Source: Eleusine coracana subsp. coracana
Taxonomy: Eukaryota > Streptophyta > Magnoliopsida > Poales > Poaceae
Reading direction: 5' to 3'
DNA length: 64,000 nt
Assembly (NCBI GenBank): GCA_032690845.1
Contig: CM064433.1
Coordinates: forward strand, 40,670,658-40,734,657
The position numbers and the translations under genes were made by a program. Shown here in pieces: positions 34,616-46,214 of this stretch. Position 1 is the stretch's first letter. Every line of letters starts with the position of its first letter. The notes under the pieces are model-generated. The model did no database searches. It saw only the letters and a list, made by a program, of their open reading frames with translations, and had not been told where the DNA came from.

Positions 34616-37600
34616 ATGGATAATGAACCTACCAGATATGAAATCCTGGAGAGCATATTGCAAGATCCGAGTGCCAAACCACGCGCGCTACAATTGCAAG
34701 AGTTGAAAGAGGTCACAAACAACTTTTCTAAGGATCGACAACTTGGAAAAGGTGGTTTTGGCATCGTATATAAGGTAATAACAACTAATAATATCTATCT
34801 AAAGTAGGTTATATTTTTCAACTATATTTTGTGCCACTGGAGTTACTCTCCAAAAACAATACTATCTAATTACGTTTCTGAACAGGGATTGCTACCAAAT
34901 GGGGAAGCGGTTGCTGTGAAGGATCTTATAATGTCACATTTCCAAGGAAAACAATTCAAACATGAGGTTGACAATCTAATGAAAGTTCAACACAAAAATA
35001 TAGTGCGATTTCTGGGGTATTGTTATGAATCAAGTCACCAGTACATAGAGTATGAGGCCACACATGTTTTTGCAGAGTCGTCGAAGATGTTACTTTGCTT
35101 TGAGTATGTGCCTAATGGAAGCCTTGATAAGCATATTAATGGTATGTCACTTGATATTTACACCGGCCAGAAAATGCACCCACGAGTTACATACACTTTA
35201 CTTAAACTAGCCCATCAACCCATGCTTCCGCACGGGCTACTATTTCTTTATATTTCATTTTCTTTCTCTCACTTAAATTGATGCAAGCTGGCATTGTATT
35301 TATTACACGTGATTGAATTCAATGGATAGATCCTTCCCGATGGGAAGATCAAAATCTTTTCTTTCTATCAGTTAAATACGTGGACCGAATCTTGAGATGG
35401 TTTTAACTCTTGTTAGGACAGGTACAATGCTACACGTAGACAGTCTCATAGGTCGTCTTATGTATTGTCACATAGAATTTTTGATGATATGGAAGAGAGA
35501 GAGAGAGAGTGATGAGAGAAAGAGGTAGTTGTTTCGCGTAGCAACCACCTCATGGGTTAAGTATAGGAGTATAAAACGACTCTTATATTATTATACGGGT
35601 TCTACTAGTCTTTTAATCTATAAATATTCCTTTTTATATCCACAAATTAAGGAGTCATATAATTAATAGAAGACAACTAATAAGACTATCTATTATATAA
35701 GTTGTCTCATAACCCGTCTTAAGATTACGTGACATGCATGAGACGACCTATGAGACAACACTATTCTACTTGCCCTTATGTTTTGATTCTGTGTATAACT
35801 CATAGCCTCAGAAATAACTATATCTATGGGCCTAAAACAAACGAAGTAACTATATCTATGCATGTGAGAATTCTACAAACTGAGTCTTAAATTGTTCATC
35901 AAACTAAAATTTGGAATTGTGATCCTTACAGTCAAAAACTATTTGAAATTATATATTTCTGTCATCTTGTCTATTGGAACTAATTAATATGGTTATATAG
36001 TTTGTTTCAAAAATAGTTTGATAGTAGTATGGTGTATCTGTCATAACATTATATATGTACTAAAGGAGAATAAATGATAAATCACTAATTTTGCTAAAAC
36101 GACCGTGCAAACTGCATGGTGAAACATTTGCATGGCGCCAAATGTACTGACTATATGTACACTGTTAGAGTAATTGAAATGAAGTTGAAATTTACCAAAA
36201 AAAGGAGAGATAAAAACAGCTTGATTGGCCCTTGTAGATACATTATTATTATACTGTTTAATTAACTGTTCCTCTTGTGAGTCAAGTGGCTAGAGCAAAG
36301 AACTCATGGAGCTCACTTGGGCTAGATGAACACACGGAACCTACTAAAATATTGGTTCACTTTTTTTTACCACTCCATTTTTGATTCATTAGAGATTTGT
36401 GACCTAGCAATATAGTCAACGAAGAGGCTTACAAATAATGCAAGCAATCATCAGCAAGGTGAATATATTTTTCTTTGAACTTAAAGAAACAGAGAATTTA
36501 ATAGCTTTATCATTCATTAATGCACAACAACAACTAAGCCTTTAATCCTAAACAAGTTGGGGTAGGCTAATTAGTGCACTGTGACAATTCCCTCATATTT
36601 TATAATTATGTAACGTGCTGCTTGGATTTTTTTTTTTTTTGCAATTACACACTTTTGTCGAGAGCGATATTCCATAAATGTTAAATTGTTTGACTCTCAC
36701 TACATAATGTTTGGAACATCCTTGATAACTCAGATAAAAGAAAGATGGACCCTCTATCTTATTTCCAATGTTACTTAGAGATGCTGTAGCATCCTTACAG
36801 CAAAAACTACTCTATCCCATATTCTTACCATCATATTGACAATTTAGGGTTTATATATGCTTTAAAGTTTGCACTTTTTCAATAGGTTAGACAATTTTAA
36901 AAAATATGCACACAAATTTTCTGGTTTAATGTTTTTTTTCATTTTATAATATATTAGAAAATTAGTCCTTTTTTTCCAAAGTTGGCTTCACCCACCATGT
37001 CTTCTGCACATACCTACCGACAAATGGCTGTTGAATGCAAACATCACCACATTGTTGAAGTCGGACTGTCTCTCCTTGCACAAGCATCCATGCCATTAAA
37101 GTTTTGGTGCGAAGCCTTCTCTAAGGAGGTCTATCTCATAAATCCCATCCTCACTAAACTCATCAATTTTTCCACACCTCTAGAACATATTTCAGGCTCA
37201 AACCAGAATGTAGTTTTTCTCATGTCTTTAGTTGTGCGTGCTGCCCGAAATTGTGGCCCTACAACAGTTGGAAACTATCCTTTTGATCTAAGCAATGTGC
37301 ATTCTTGGGCTATAGTGATCGTTACAAGGGTTATATCTTGATATTAGTTTTGTTCATATCTACATATCCCGTGATATTGTGCTTGTTGAGCATATTTTTC
37401 TTTTGCTTCCCTTCATCCTAATGCAGGCGCCCTTGTTCGTCGTGAAATCTTGCTCCTCGATCCCATGTTGCTTCCATTAATCGGTGGTACTTCCTCTATG
37501 ACTAGTCCTCCTAACCCTGCTGGTGATCTTGATTCTTTACAAGTTTTTCCTGTGGATGTTGTGGATTCTACTTCTCTAGGTAGCTCTGTTGTGCATGCCT

Positions 37601-39801
37601 GATATCTAAGGATTTGGTTGGCTGCAGATGATCCTGGCCAGGATCCTAAAGTGCATTCTGCTACGCATTGTGCTCCTAGGATCTCCCTTGGATCACAATC
37701 CACCTCATCATGTCTTGTTGGGGCACAGAAGCGGTTTTGGCTACCTCCTCCTCTCTGGCCCTACCATGAGCACTACCTCAGATCGGGTAATTAGTGACGG
37801 GTAAATATCCACCTCCATAGCTTCCTGGCTGCAACGCCCCTGCCGCCTGCCCCTCGCGGCCATCGCCCCCGGAACCCTCTATCTAAGGTCAGCGGATGTT
37901 GGAGTCGTCAGAAAACTAATGCTGCTTCCCTCCACCTTGAAGCTCACCGGAGAGCCACCAACTTCCCTCACTGCCACGTCACACCACCCGCCTATCGCTG
38001 TGCTCCAGTACCCCTATCTGTTACAGTTCATTTTTTGGTGACTGGTCCATTTGCAAGATTTCAGTCACGTGAAATCTAGCAAATCTAAAATTATTCGCCA
38101 ATGAATTTTTTAGGAGTTTTAAGAAGAAAATATATATGTAGTTATGTGGAATTGTTTTATGAGGTACAATAAATGCTTCCTATAGAAGCTTAATATTGAA
38201 TCTGAAGCCAAATTACATTCCTAGCAACCCACAGAGAGCACAACCAGCTGTGGAAATTTGAGGCTCCCCTCATTTTGGTAAGTTAAGGTGGTCGTGAGAC
38301 AAGACGTTCCATGCTTAAAATTTTGGAAAGTTTCTTGTCCCGCACATTTCTATTTTTAGAAATTTTTTCAAAACTATATGCCTAGTTTTTTGATAACTTA
38401 TATGCATAAATTTATTCAGAACATATATATATATATATGCATAGATTTTCATAGTAATTTGCAAATCAGGGCAATACATGCTTATACAGCAAAATACTTC
38501 ATTCAACTCGACATATGGCTGCTACACCCGGTCCGAGGGACTTAAATAGCCCACTCTTTGTGTTTTCTTGCTTTTCATTTTTGTGGCACAAGCTTTCTAT
38601 AAAACCTAGATATGCCGATTCAAATCATTGACAAATTTGATGCACATGCCAGATGAATCTTGTGGGTTTGATTGGTATAAGCGCTACACTATAATTAAAG
38701 GCATCTGTCATGGTGTACATTACCTCCACGAGGAATGCCAACCACATGGGTCTATTCTTCACTTGGATCTTAAACCTGAAAACATATTGCTCGATGACAG
38801 TATGGTGCCAAAAATTGCAGATTTTGGTATATCAAAATTCTTCAGTGATCAGAAACTTGAAACTCGTGCCACGTTTGCTATAGGATCACTGTAAGTTCAT
38901 TGCCCCAATAGCTTGTATTAAGAATTGGTATTTTCTGTTTCTACATATCCTTATTTTTGCGAAATTCATGCTCATGCTGCCATGCAGTGGTTACATGGCA
39001 CCTGAATATATAAGCGGCAATATTGTGTCAAAAAAGGCCGACATGTACAGTTTGGGTGTTATAATTATGCAGATTATAACAGGGCGCAGGGTCGATGTAA
39101 CATCTTGTGAGAATATTGTGGAACCTGTAAGAATTTGAATCTAAGTATTCAAAAGAAAGTCTCCTTGAAACATATTATCACAGATTACTATCATAATAAT
39201 TTCTCATTCACTTTGTTTAGGTACTTGAGAATTGGAGCAAGAGGATGGAGGCAAAAACATCAAAAACAGATTGTGAACAAATAAGAATGTGCCTTAAAAT
39301 AGGCATCCAATGTTTGGAGTTTGTAAAAGAAAATAGACCTTCAATAAAGGAAATACTTCAAATACTTTATACGTGGGAGGAGATAAATAATGGTTATGCC
39401 AGCGACAAGGAAACATATAAGGTATATCAGTAAATTACTCATGAAGAGACCATCAATTCACTTAGTGAGGCCTATTTAGATTCATAGGAATAATTGCTAG
39501 ATGACTAATTTTAGTCCTTAGTGCATCAAAGCAGGAGGACTTACTATTTAGCCAACTGGTAAACTAATTGTTTTCTTGTAGTTAGTTAGAGCAACCCAAC
39601 TTGGTGCTGAATACAGTGTTGTATTGTCCACTAATGTAAACTTACGGTTGTATATATGTTTGAAATGATCAGCTGATGCGTGACAAGGAATCACATTGTA
39701 ATAAAATTAAAGAGACAACAATCGTGGAGATTGCTGTGGAAAGAATATTAATGGGAGATGCTGATGATGATCAGAATGGTTTTTCAGATGAGGTGGAATA
39801 G
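34616..39801 (+). CDS. Receptor-like cytoplasmic kinase, non-RD (six exons)
   Basis: Ser/Thr kinase of the monocot receptor-like group with no signal peptide or membrane segment, so probably cytoplasmic. Exons by splice sites and frame: 34616-34774, 34886-35141, 38653-38890, 38988-39126, 39221-39421, 39673-39801. They total 1122 bases, about 373 residues, without a stop. Motifs: G-K-G-G-F-G (about 45-49), A-V-K (Lys 65), H-L-D-L-K-P-E-N (Asp 177), D-F-G (195), A-P-E (222-224). H-L-D in place of H-R-D makes it non-RD, a class often linked to immune signalling. TAA 34589 in frame upstream supports ATG 34616. Exon 6 is inferred: donor GTATAT at 39422, acceptor ATCAG, and an open frame kept in copy 1. 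Without it the protein ends at TAA 39431. Intron 2 is 3.5 kb. Expression is untested. Confidence 0.7.
35207..35237 (-). mobile_element. Helitron 3' terminus in kinase intron 2
   Basis: On the reverse strand a hairpin (CCCGTGC, loop GGAA, GCATGGG) is followed by eight bases and then CTAG, with T next. That is the Helitron 3' rule. No 5' TC end was located to the right, so the element is truncated or too diverged. Confidence 0.5.
35416..35775. mobile_element. Tourist/PIF-Harbinger-type MITE (360 bp)
   Basis: TTA is duplicated at 35413-35415 and 35776-35778. The terminal repeats GGACAGGTACAAT and (complement) GGGCAAGTAGAAT extend inward with GTCTCATAGGTCGTCT shared by both arms. A GA repeat lies at about 35493-35508. 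It is inserted in kinase intron 2. Confidence 0.8.
36523..36570 (-). mobile_element. LINE-like 3' tail
   Basis: The reverse complement reads CCTACCCCAACTTGTTTAGG, then a GGCTTAGTTGTTGTTGTG tail. I recall this phrase as a common plant LINE 3' end, but the assignment is from memory. No ORF2 sequence is attached. Confidence 0.35.
36984..37790 (+). pseudogene. Ty1-copia pol fragment (integrase C-terminal part)
   Basis: Frames at 36982-37341 and after 37425 match the region after the copia integrase core: [34 protein letters not shown]. Later comes [14 protein letters not shown]. Stops and frame changes are many. No LTRs are visible. It lies in kinase intron 2 on the sense strand and would be spliced out. 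Confidence 0.75.
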
Positions 39802-40615
39802 TGGATGGCAATCTGTACATTTGTATAACATGTTTCTTTTTTTAAGAAAATATGGAATGACATTTGCGTCGGTGCTACTTATTGCAGGAAATGCGGCAAA
39901 GCGTTAATGAAAAGCAATTAGGAGGAGCAACAGAAGAGGAGGTAATGATCGATACTATTCACAATAATGTAATATAATGTGAGCAATCACAAAGCATATA
40001 ATCAGAGACTAGGTGAGGACGCATGTGTTGCTAAGGACGTCATTAAAAGAGAGGGAAACACCTATATGTTATAGCGTATAAGCATATGTGGTAGAAACAA
40101 CTAAGCATTATTCTTAATCGATCCTTGCTAAATTTTTAGTCGCCTGAAATTAGTGGCCTGTTAAACAAGCAGAGTTGACGCCTTGACACGTCAAATCTGG
40201 ATTGGTCGACCAGAATATAACAATTTTTTTATAGTCAACACAACTACATATTCTTTTTATCGAACACACAGGAAAACTACGTGTCTTTGTATTAAGGAGA
40301 AGAAAAAAATGGTCAGTATAACGGTAGCCTCGGGCTGATCCGAGGCAAACACAATTACATATTCTGATGTGTATATTGAATAAATACATTACATAATCCT
40401 AGAGAGAAAATTGAAAACAAAAGACACCACCGTCGATTGAACTGTCAGTAGAAAATATGTTAGTATGCATATATATAAAGCAGCTATTTCGAATGTTTTT
40501 TGCCCATGAGATGCGGACAGAAACTCATGGTGCTTTGGCTGTATGTGTGTAGCAGGAGCTTAGCGAGACGGCCCGGGAGGAGACAGCGGAGGAGACGGCT
40601 GCGAGAGTCGGTGGA
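39802..40615. other. Spacer between kinase and ARM gene
   Basis: AT-rich. It should contain the kinase 3' UTR and the ARM gene promoter. No clear TATA box near the ARM start and no ORF of note. Confidence 0.35.
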
Positions 40616-42889
40616 ATGGTGCCGGCGGCGTTGGATGCAGTGAGGGCGGCGGCAAGGTTTCCAGGACGGTGGAAGGCGATCGCCGCTAACCTGGAGAAGC
40701 TCCGGGCGTGCCTACAAAACCCGTTCAGCCACCACCCTTGCCAGCTCGAAACATACAACAACTCGCTGTGCCGTGAGGTGCTGCAGTCGGTGGCAGACAC
40801 GCTCGCCGAGGTGACCGACCTCGCGGGGCGGAGCACAGAGGACTTGTGGGAGAAGGTGAAGCCGAGCACCATGGACGGGGTGGCCGTGAAGGTGGACGTC
40901 AGCCTCCGCGACTGCGAGCTGCTCGTCAAGATCGGCGAGCTGTACGAGGACACCTCATCATTGCCTACCCTGGACGATACTAGTACTTGTGTTGATGTCA
41001 GGGAGGTGCAGCGACTGTTGGCGTGGCTGGAGATGAGTCACACGGAGGCGAAGATCCTTGCGTTGGACGGGCTTCTCGAGGCGCTGCACAAGGACGAGAA
41101 GCGCGTGGTCTCCATGCTCCACATCGACAATGTCTCCGCCATGGTACAGCCGCTCACCGCGTCGTGGCCCGAGGTCATCCGGCAGAAGGCCGCCACGGTG
41201 GTGTGCCACGTCGCGGGGAGCGAGGACGGGTGGCGGCTGCTCGAGTCGGAGGTCGCCCTCCCGCCGCTCATCAGCCTGGCCAAGTCTTACAGCCAGGTGT
41301 CCCGCCAGAAGGCCGTGGTCACGCTGCACCATCTGTCCTCCGCTTCGCGCAGCACCGCGCGGGCCATCGTGTCGCACTGCGGCGTCGGCCCGCTCACGAA
41401 GATGTGCAGCGACAAGTGGTGTGACCCCGTGTCCCATTCCGCCGCGGCCGGCACGCTCAAGAACATCTTCACGGCAATGGATTTCCGACATTCAGTGGAC
41501 AACCATGGAATCGTCGGTGTCATGGTGGACCTGCTGGACCGCGCCGAAGTAGCACCGGAATCCAAGGAGCACGCCGCCGAGTGCCTCAAGGACTTCACGT
41601 CCAGGGACGACGACGACGGGCTGCGCCGGGCCGTCGTGTCGGAGGGCGGCCTGCGCGCCCTGCTGCTCTACCACCTCGGCGACACCGACGACCGGCACGA
41701 GACAGCGGTGAGCGCCATCCGCAGCCTTGTCGGCGTCATCTCCACCACCAGCGGCTCGGCGGATGACGCCACGAGGAGGATGAAGCGCCTGGTGGGCGAG
41801 CAGGGGTGCGTGCCGCTACTCGTGCGGATGATTCAGGAAGTGGGCAACTCCAACAGCGCGCGCGAGGTGGCCGTGGAGATGTTGGCCAGCCTGGCGACCT
41901 ACCCTCTCAACGCCACGACGATGAGCGAGGACGACAAGTGTGTGCCCGCCCTGGTGCAGCTGCTGGTCGAGTCGGCGGGCAGCCCCGTTTGCCGCCACAA
42001 GGCCGTGGTCTTGCTGCACATTGTGTCGTCCAAGTCGCACAGCTCCGGGTGGGTCATCGCGTCCCTCGGTGGCATCGACCCGCTCATCCAGATGTGCCGC
42101 CACAAGAGGATTGATTCCATGTCCCAGTCTGCCGCGGCCGGCACGCTCAAGAACATCTCCGAGGTGCCGGATTTGCGGCAGTCACTGGCCAAACATGGAA
42201 TCGTGAGCGTCATGGTGGACCTGCTGGACTGCGGCGATGCAGTGCTGGCCTCCAAGGACCACGCCGCCGAATGCCTCATGAACCTCACGTCGTCCAGGGC
42301 CAACGACGGGGGGCTGCAGCGGGACATCGTGTCGGAGGGCGGCCTGCGCGCCCTGCTCCTCTACCTCGGCGACACCGACCAGGATCGGCTGCAGCCGCAC
42401 AGGGTGGCGGTGAGCGCGATCCGGAACCTCGTCGGCGTCATATCCACCACCAGCGGCTTGGCGGATGATGACGACACGGCGACCACGATGAAGCGCGTGG
42501 CGGGCGAGCAGGGGTGCGTGCCGCTGCTGGTGCGAACGATGCAGGACGGCGCGTCCTACACAGCACGCGAGGTGGCCGTGCACGCGTTGGCCAGCCTCGC
42601 GACCTACCCTCCTAACGCCAGGGAGATGGACGTCGACGACAAGTGCGTGCCCGCCCTGGTGCAGCTGCTGAACCTGATCCCTGATAGTACAATCACCGCC
42701 ATCATGGACGCCGTCCAGTGCCTCCTCTTGCTCGAATCCACCAAGCGCTGGAGGAAGCTCATGATCTCGCACGGCGCCAAAAGGTACCTGAAGAAGCTCA
42801 CCGACATGGACGTCCAAGGCGCCACGGAGCTGCTCCAAAGGCTGGAACGCGGCAGCCTGCGAAGCCTCTTCAGTGGTAGCAAGCAGTAA
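40616..42889 (+). CDS. Armadillo-repeat protein, single exon, 757 residues
   Basis: Intact GC-rich ORF. An in-frame TAG at 40550-40552 makes ATG 40616 the first start. Residues 1-115 form a helical N-terminal domain (V-P-A-A-L-D-A-V-R, S-V-A-D-T-L-A-E-V) like that of plant U-box/ARM proteins, but no U-box follows. From about 140 to 735 ARM repeats recur with L-L...A...L and A-A-G-T-L-K-N-I-type helices. A block of about 230 residues is duplicated (near 225-455 and 455-685). Such proteins act as protein-interaction scaffolds in signalling or trafficking; the partner cannot be told from sequence. No signal peptide, membrane segment or intron was seen. High GC content is usual for grass single-exon genes. 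It is the clearest intact gene here. Confidence 0.85.
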   Translation: MVPAALDAVRAAARFPGRWKAIAANLEKLRACLQNPFSHHPCQLETYNNSLCREVLQSVADTLAEVTDLAGRSTEDLWEKVKPSTMDGVAVKVDVSLRDCELLVKIGELYEDTSSLPTLDDTSTCVDVREVQRLLAWLEMSHTEAKILALDGLLEALHKDEKRVVSMLHIDNVSAMVQPLTASWPEVIRQKAATVVCHVAGSEDGWRLLESEVALPPLISLAKSYSQVSRQKAVVTLHHLSSASRSTARAIVSHCGVGPLTKMCSDKWCDPVSHSAAAGTLKNIFTAMDFRHSVDNHGIVGVMVDLLDRAEVAPESKEHAAECLKDFTSRDDDDGLRRAVVSEGGLRALLLYHLGDTDDRHETAVSAIRSLVGVISTTSGSADDATRRMKRLVGEQGCVPLLVRMIQEVGNSNSAREVAVEMLASLATYPLNATTMSEDDKCVPALVQLLVESAGSPVCRHKAVVLLHIVSSKSHSSGWVIASLGGIDPLIQMCRHKRIDSMSQSAAAGTLKNISEVPDLRQSLAKHGIVSVMVDLLDCGDAVLASKDHAAECLMNLTSSRANDGGLQRDIVSEGGLRALLLYLGDTDQDRLQPHRVAVSAIRNLVGVISTTSGLADDDDTATTMKRVAGEQGCVPLLVRTMQDGASYTAREVAVHALASLATYPPNAREMDVDDKCVPALVQLLNLIPDSTITAIMDAVQCLLLLESTKRWRKLMISHGAKRYLKKLTDMDVQGATELLQRLERGSLRSLFSGSKQ

Positions 42890-43273
42890 AGCTTTATTAA
42901 GCAGACACAGTAGGAAGGGTGAACAATTTTCCTCCGTGACAACAACGATCAATTAAAATAATATACTTCTGTAAGGTCTAGTGTTAGAGCAATATTATTA
43001 AAGCGGTTTTTTGTTAAAGAGAACTTCCCCTATTCATTTGCCATCAGACGTCTCAAGTCTGCAACGGACATGATTGTGAAATCACCAACCAGTCCAGTCA
43101 AATATAATGAAGGAAGAAAATCAACGAGACTTTCTGCCATTGGCACCTTTTCCACAAAAAATTGTGAGTGGCACGGAGTATTGAATGTTTCACAATGTTT
43201 AGATGATAATGACTTAATGAGTTAAAAAAATATGATCCAGGTTTCGTAGAGAATTTTCCTGAATTAATAATAA
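42890..43273. other. ARM gene 3' flank
   Basis: Contains the probable 3' UTR. No other feature recognised up to the Helitron end. Confidence 0.35.
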
Positions 43274-43305
43274 CTAGTAGGATGATCCGCGCATTTGCGC
43301 GGTTC
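43274..43305 (-). mobile_element. Helitron 3' terminus
   Basis: On the reverse strand: CCGCGC, loop AAAT, GCGCGG, then nine bases and CTAG with T following. On the forward strand A43273 precedes CTAG. The stem is perfect over six pairs. The 5' end was not found. Confidence 0.6.
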
Positions 43306-43450
43306 TAGATGAATATACAAAGTCAGTCTTCCAACTCTCCCACGCTGCACACGTAAAAGCAAAAGGTATTACAAGAGTCCAGTTCAGAATGCGCCAATCT
43401 GTTCCGGCTCTCTACGGTCGCTTGGACCAGCGCCCCAAATCATAGCTTAA

Positions 43451-43479
43451 CTAGGAAAGTGCCCGTGTGTTGCTACGGC
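43451..43479 (-). mobile_element. Helitron 3' terminus, same family as 61205
   Basis: CTAGGAAAGTGCCCGTGTG and the next bases (TTGCTACGG) match 61205-61232 almost base for base, including the weak CCGT/ACGG hairpin before CTAG on the reverse strand. The 5' partner is absent, so this is a truncated relative of the complete Helitron. Confidence 0.55.
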
Positions 43480-44380
43480 CTATAAAAAATATAATAAACT
43501 ATAGCATTCACATGTACAACGTATGATAGACATTTTTACTATATAACTAAACAACACATATCTTCAAACTTTAGGATGATGAAACAAATAAATATTATTT
43601 ATTAAAACATATAGATGCATGTCTATATGTTGCTACAGATCTACATGCATCATGAGTATCATAATATTGTTTAGCTGCATGCTCGTGTGTTGATGGAAAT
43701 GTAGTGTATACAAGATAATCTGAAAAGAACCCAGTATGCAGTATCATACAAAGCAGACTGTTCTAAAGAAACCTTTTTATATACAAATTAATTAAAATCC
43801 ATTTATCAGGTGCGTTGCATGAAAGAAAAGCTAAACTTTATTCTTCGAATAACAGTGACAAAGATTCCACAAAATTTGCAAATAGAAATTTGAGTTTACT
43901 CCGTCTTAATTATCTAGAGGCAGAATAATAGAATAATCTAACATGAAAAATTGAAATTTGTTACCAGGTCAGACTAATAATTGTGGCTTACAGATGCACT
44001 GATGTAGTTGCATGATTGCAAAATAAGCCATCAAAATAATAGTCTACCCAAGGTGCTTACCAGGTTGTCGTCGGCAACAACGTTGGTCCAATAAAAATAG
44101 CTTGATGGTCAACGTCTCACAAGCCACTGCAGACGAAATATGAGATTTTGTGAAACTCCAAAACAAATAATGAAAGATCAATGTTCAGGAACTAAACTAA
44201 GATCATTTGATATAAGTTAAGTTTTCAAATCACCAAGACAGCTAGGGAAATAGGATAATCAATATATATGCTGATATGCATCCCGAAGTTCCAAGATCAG
44301 ATAGACACTCAATTTGGGACCTCATGCGAAGGCGCTCACAACATGGTGGCAAGTCCACCGACTGATATGCATGCCCATGC
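43480..44380. other. AT-rich spacer or Helitron interior
   Basis: No gene recognised. Part is probably the body of the truncated Helitron. A reduced copy of the 3' terminal phrase (GCTCGTGTGTTGATGG) occurs at about 43681. Confidence 0.3.
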
Positions 44381-45000
44381 TGCACCGGAATTTGAACCGG
44401 TTCCATTGGTCAGAGGCGAAGAGTTGAAATCGGCCAAAATCAGCGAAGCTCAACGGCCGTAAGAAATAAAGTAGGCCCAATAGGGTTATTTTGTCTCTTT
44501 CTTTTTTAGTTTAGATTTTGTTTAGAAATAAATCTAATCGGTTTGTTGAAGAGTCCTGACCGAGTCGGGTCAGATTCTCTTACACGCAGCTATAAATATG
44601 TAATAGGGTCTGTACGAGAAGAATAACACTTTCGTTCAACACAAATCGGCGCATCGCCAAACCTTTTCTCAATGACATCCTCGTCTCACGTGGGCTGCAT
44701 CAACTCCGATCTCGACCAGAGACTTGGATTAGTCATCCTCGGTAATTCTATCAACTCCAACTAGTACTTTCTTATTGATTTTATATTCTAGTTATTATCT
44801 TTAGGATTGCTAGTTATCCAGTAATTAGATCTTAATTGAGTTTATACTATCGACTTTTGATTGCAATACTGTCTCAGTTAGGTCCGAGCTATTGTAATTT
44901 CTAGTAGGTTTTATAAGTTTGATTTAGATCTGTTATTCGAGTCATCTTATTGATATTACCTATAGTTGGAGAGTCTTTAATTCTATTTGCTTTGTATCGG
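44380..45000 (+). mobile_element. LTR-like fragment carrying a promoter
   Basis: The stretch has a TATAAATATG box at about 44591, AATAAAG-type signals and a short upstream open frame (44268-44462) that could be a polyprotein tail. The layout resembles an LTR, but no second copy or TG start was found. The Tat element begins at 45001 within it. Confidence 0.35.
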
Positions 45001-46214
45001 TGTTTAGAGAGAGGAGAGGGCTCCAAGTCTCGGTTGTGAGTTGTGTGTGTGTGTGTGTGGTTGCTATTGTTTTTGTCGCTATTTCGTCTCTTTTGAAAGA
45101 GGCGCGGGCCTTCCCTTTTATACTCCAAGGGGAAAGGACCCACGTTACAGAGAGAGATTTCTACACGTGATGAGTCGGTGGAGACGTGTCGAAGAAGGCA
45201 AAGCCCTTAGTCGGTGGCGTAATCTTCGGTCCTTGCGGCCCCCATCGTCCTGGCCTTGCGTCAGAGGGGCGGTACTGTGCCCAAGCGTGCCCTTATTCTC
45301 CATCGTCGGGTTGAGTCCTCCCATGTTCCTGTAGTCGGCGTGTTCTGCTATATATGGGCAGGTGCAGCATGGGCATTGTCACGTTATTCAAGCAAGGTTC
45401 AACCTAGCTGTCCATCAAGCCGTCCTGCACCATCACCATTAGGTGTGTCATCGGGCGATGATAGCACAATGAGCCTTGCCATGCCTGCCATCGTCAGCGG
45501 ACGCTGGTGATGATGAGGGGGGCAGGTATTCGGAGAGATTTGACTCCCCAATACTGTATGTGAGTAATGAGCATGGCATTTAAGGCCGGGTGGTTGGTGG
45601 TTGTTGACCGTTGTCTCGCTCGACCCCCTCCGTTAGGGGTTGTCGTGTCGGGTTGCGCCTGTCCGGGCCTGTTTGGAGTTGGAATCCGTCCCGTTCTGAT
45701 AACGCATTCGAGTTTCTCCACTCCGCCACTTCCGGCTTGGTCAGGGGTCTGTCGTCCCGTCCCGTCGCGGTTCAGGCCCCACTGATGGGAGTTGACGGAG
45801 GGGCCCGCACTGTCGTCATGGCCGCGGTGTCAGTGAAATAACCGTCCTTGCCCTAGAGTAGACAAGCTTGGATGAGCGGTTGTGTCATTCACTTGGGAGG
45901 GCGAGCCGCGCTCGGATCCTATTAGGCAGGGCGATTTGTCCTCGACCCCCTTTGTGGGGTCGAGCGAGGCGTAGCGAGCCCTCGACCACTCGGGGGTCGA
46001 GCGGAACGCGACCGACCCTCGACCCTTGAGGGGGAGTCGAGCGAGTTGGGGGAGCGGCGTGGCCTTCGCGGCCAAGGTTTGTCCATCGCGGAGACGCTTT
46101 TTGTGGGGGGCCTATGCAGGAGATGCCTTGGGGGCAATCCAGCGGGTCCTTTGGACTGGACGCGTGTGGGACCCTAGGTGGCGCCACGTGGCACCCTGTT
46201 TCCTACCCTCAACA
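45001..46214 (-). mobile_element. 3' LTR of the Tat element (1214 bp)
   Basis: Forward-strand ends are TGTTTAGAGA at 45001 and CCCTCAACA at 46206-46214, so on the element strand it runs TGTTGAGGG...TCTCTAAACA. The purine-rich complement of GTAGCCCCCGAG abuts it as polypurine tract. On the element strand a CCATATATAG box at 45357-45348 is the probable promoter TATA. A (GT)n run lies at 45042-45059. Confidence 0.7.
45941..46041. repeat. Three consecutive CTCGACCCC hairpins in the Tat LTR
   Basis: 45941-45964, 45981-46001 and 46018-46041 each start CTCGACC and end GTCGAG with a short loop. They are spaced by about 16 bases and lie upstream of the LTR TATA box on the element strand. The same motif recurs singly at about 47996-48017. 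Confidence 0.7.

Noticed and set aside
41023..42952. Many ORFs in other frames over the ARM gene
   Set aside because: High GC leaves few stops in all frames. Only the 40616-42889 frame has ARM repeat periodicity and full length.
45042..45059. (GT)n run as a functional element
   Set aside because: A simple microsatellite next to the LTR end; nothing else supports a role.
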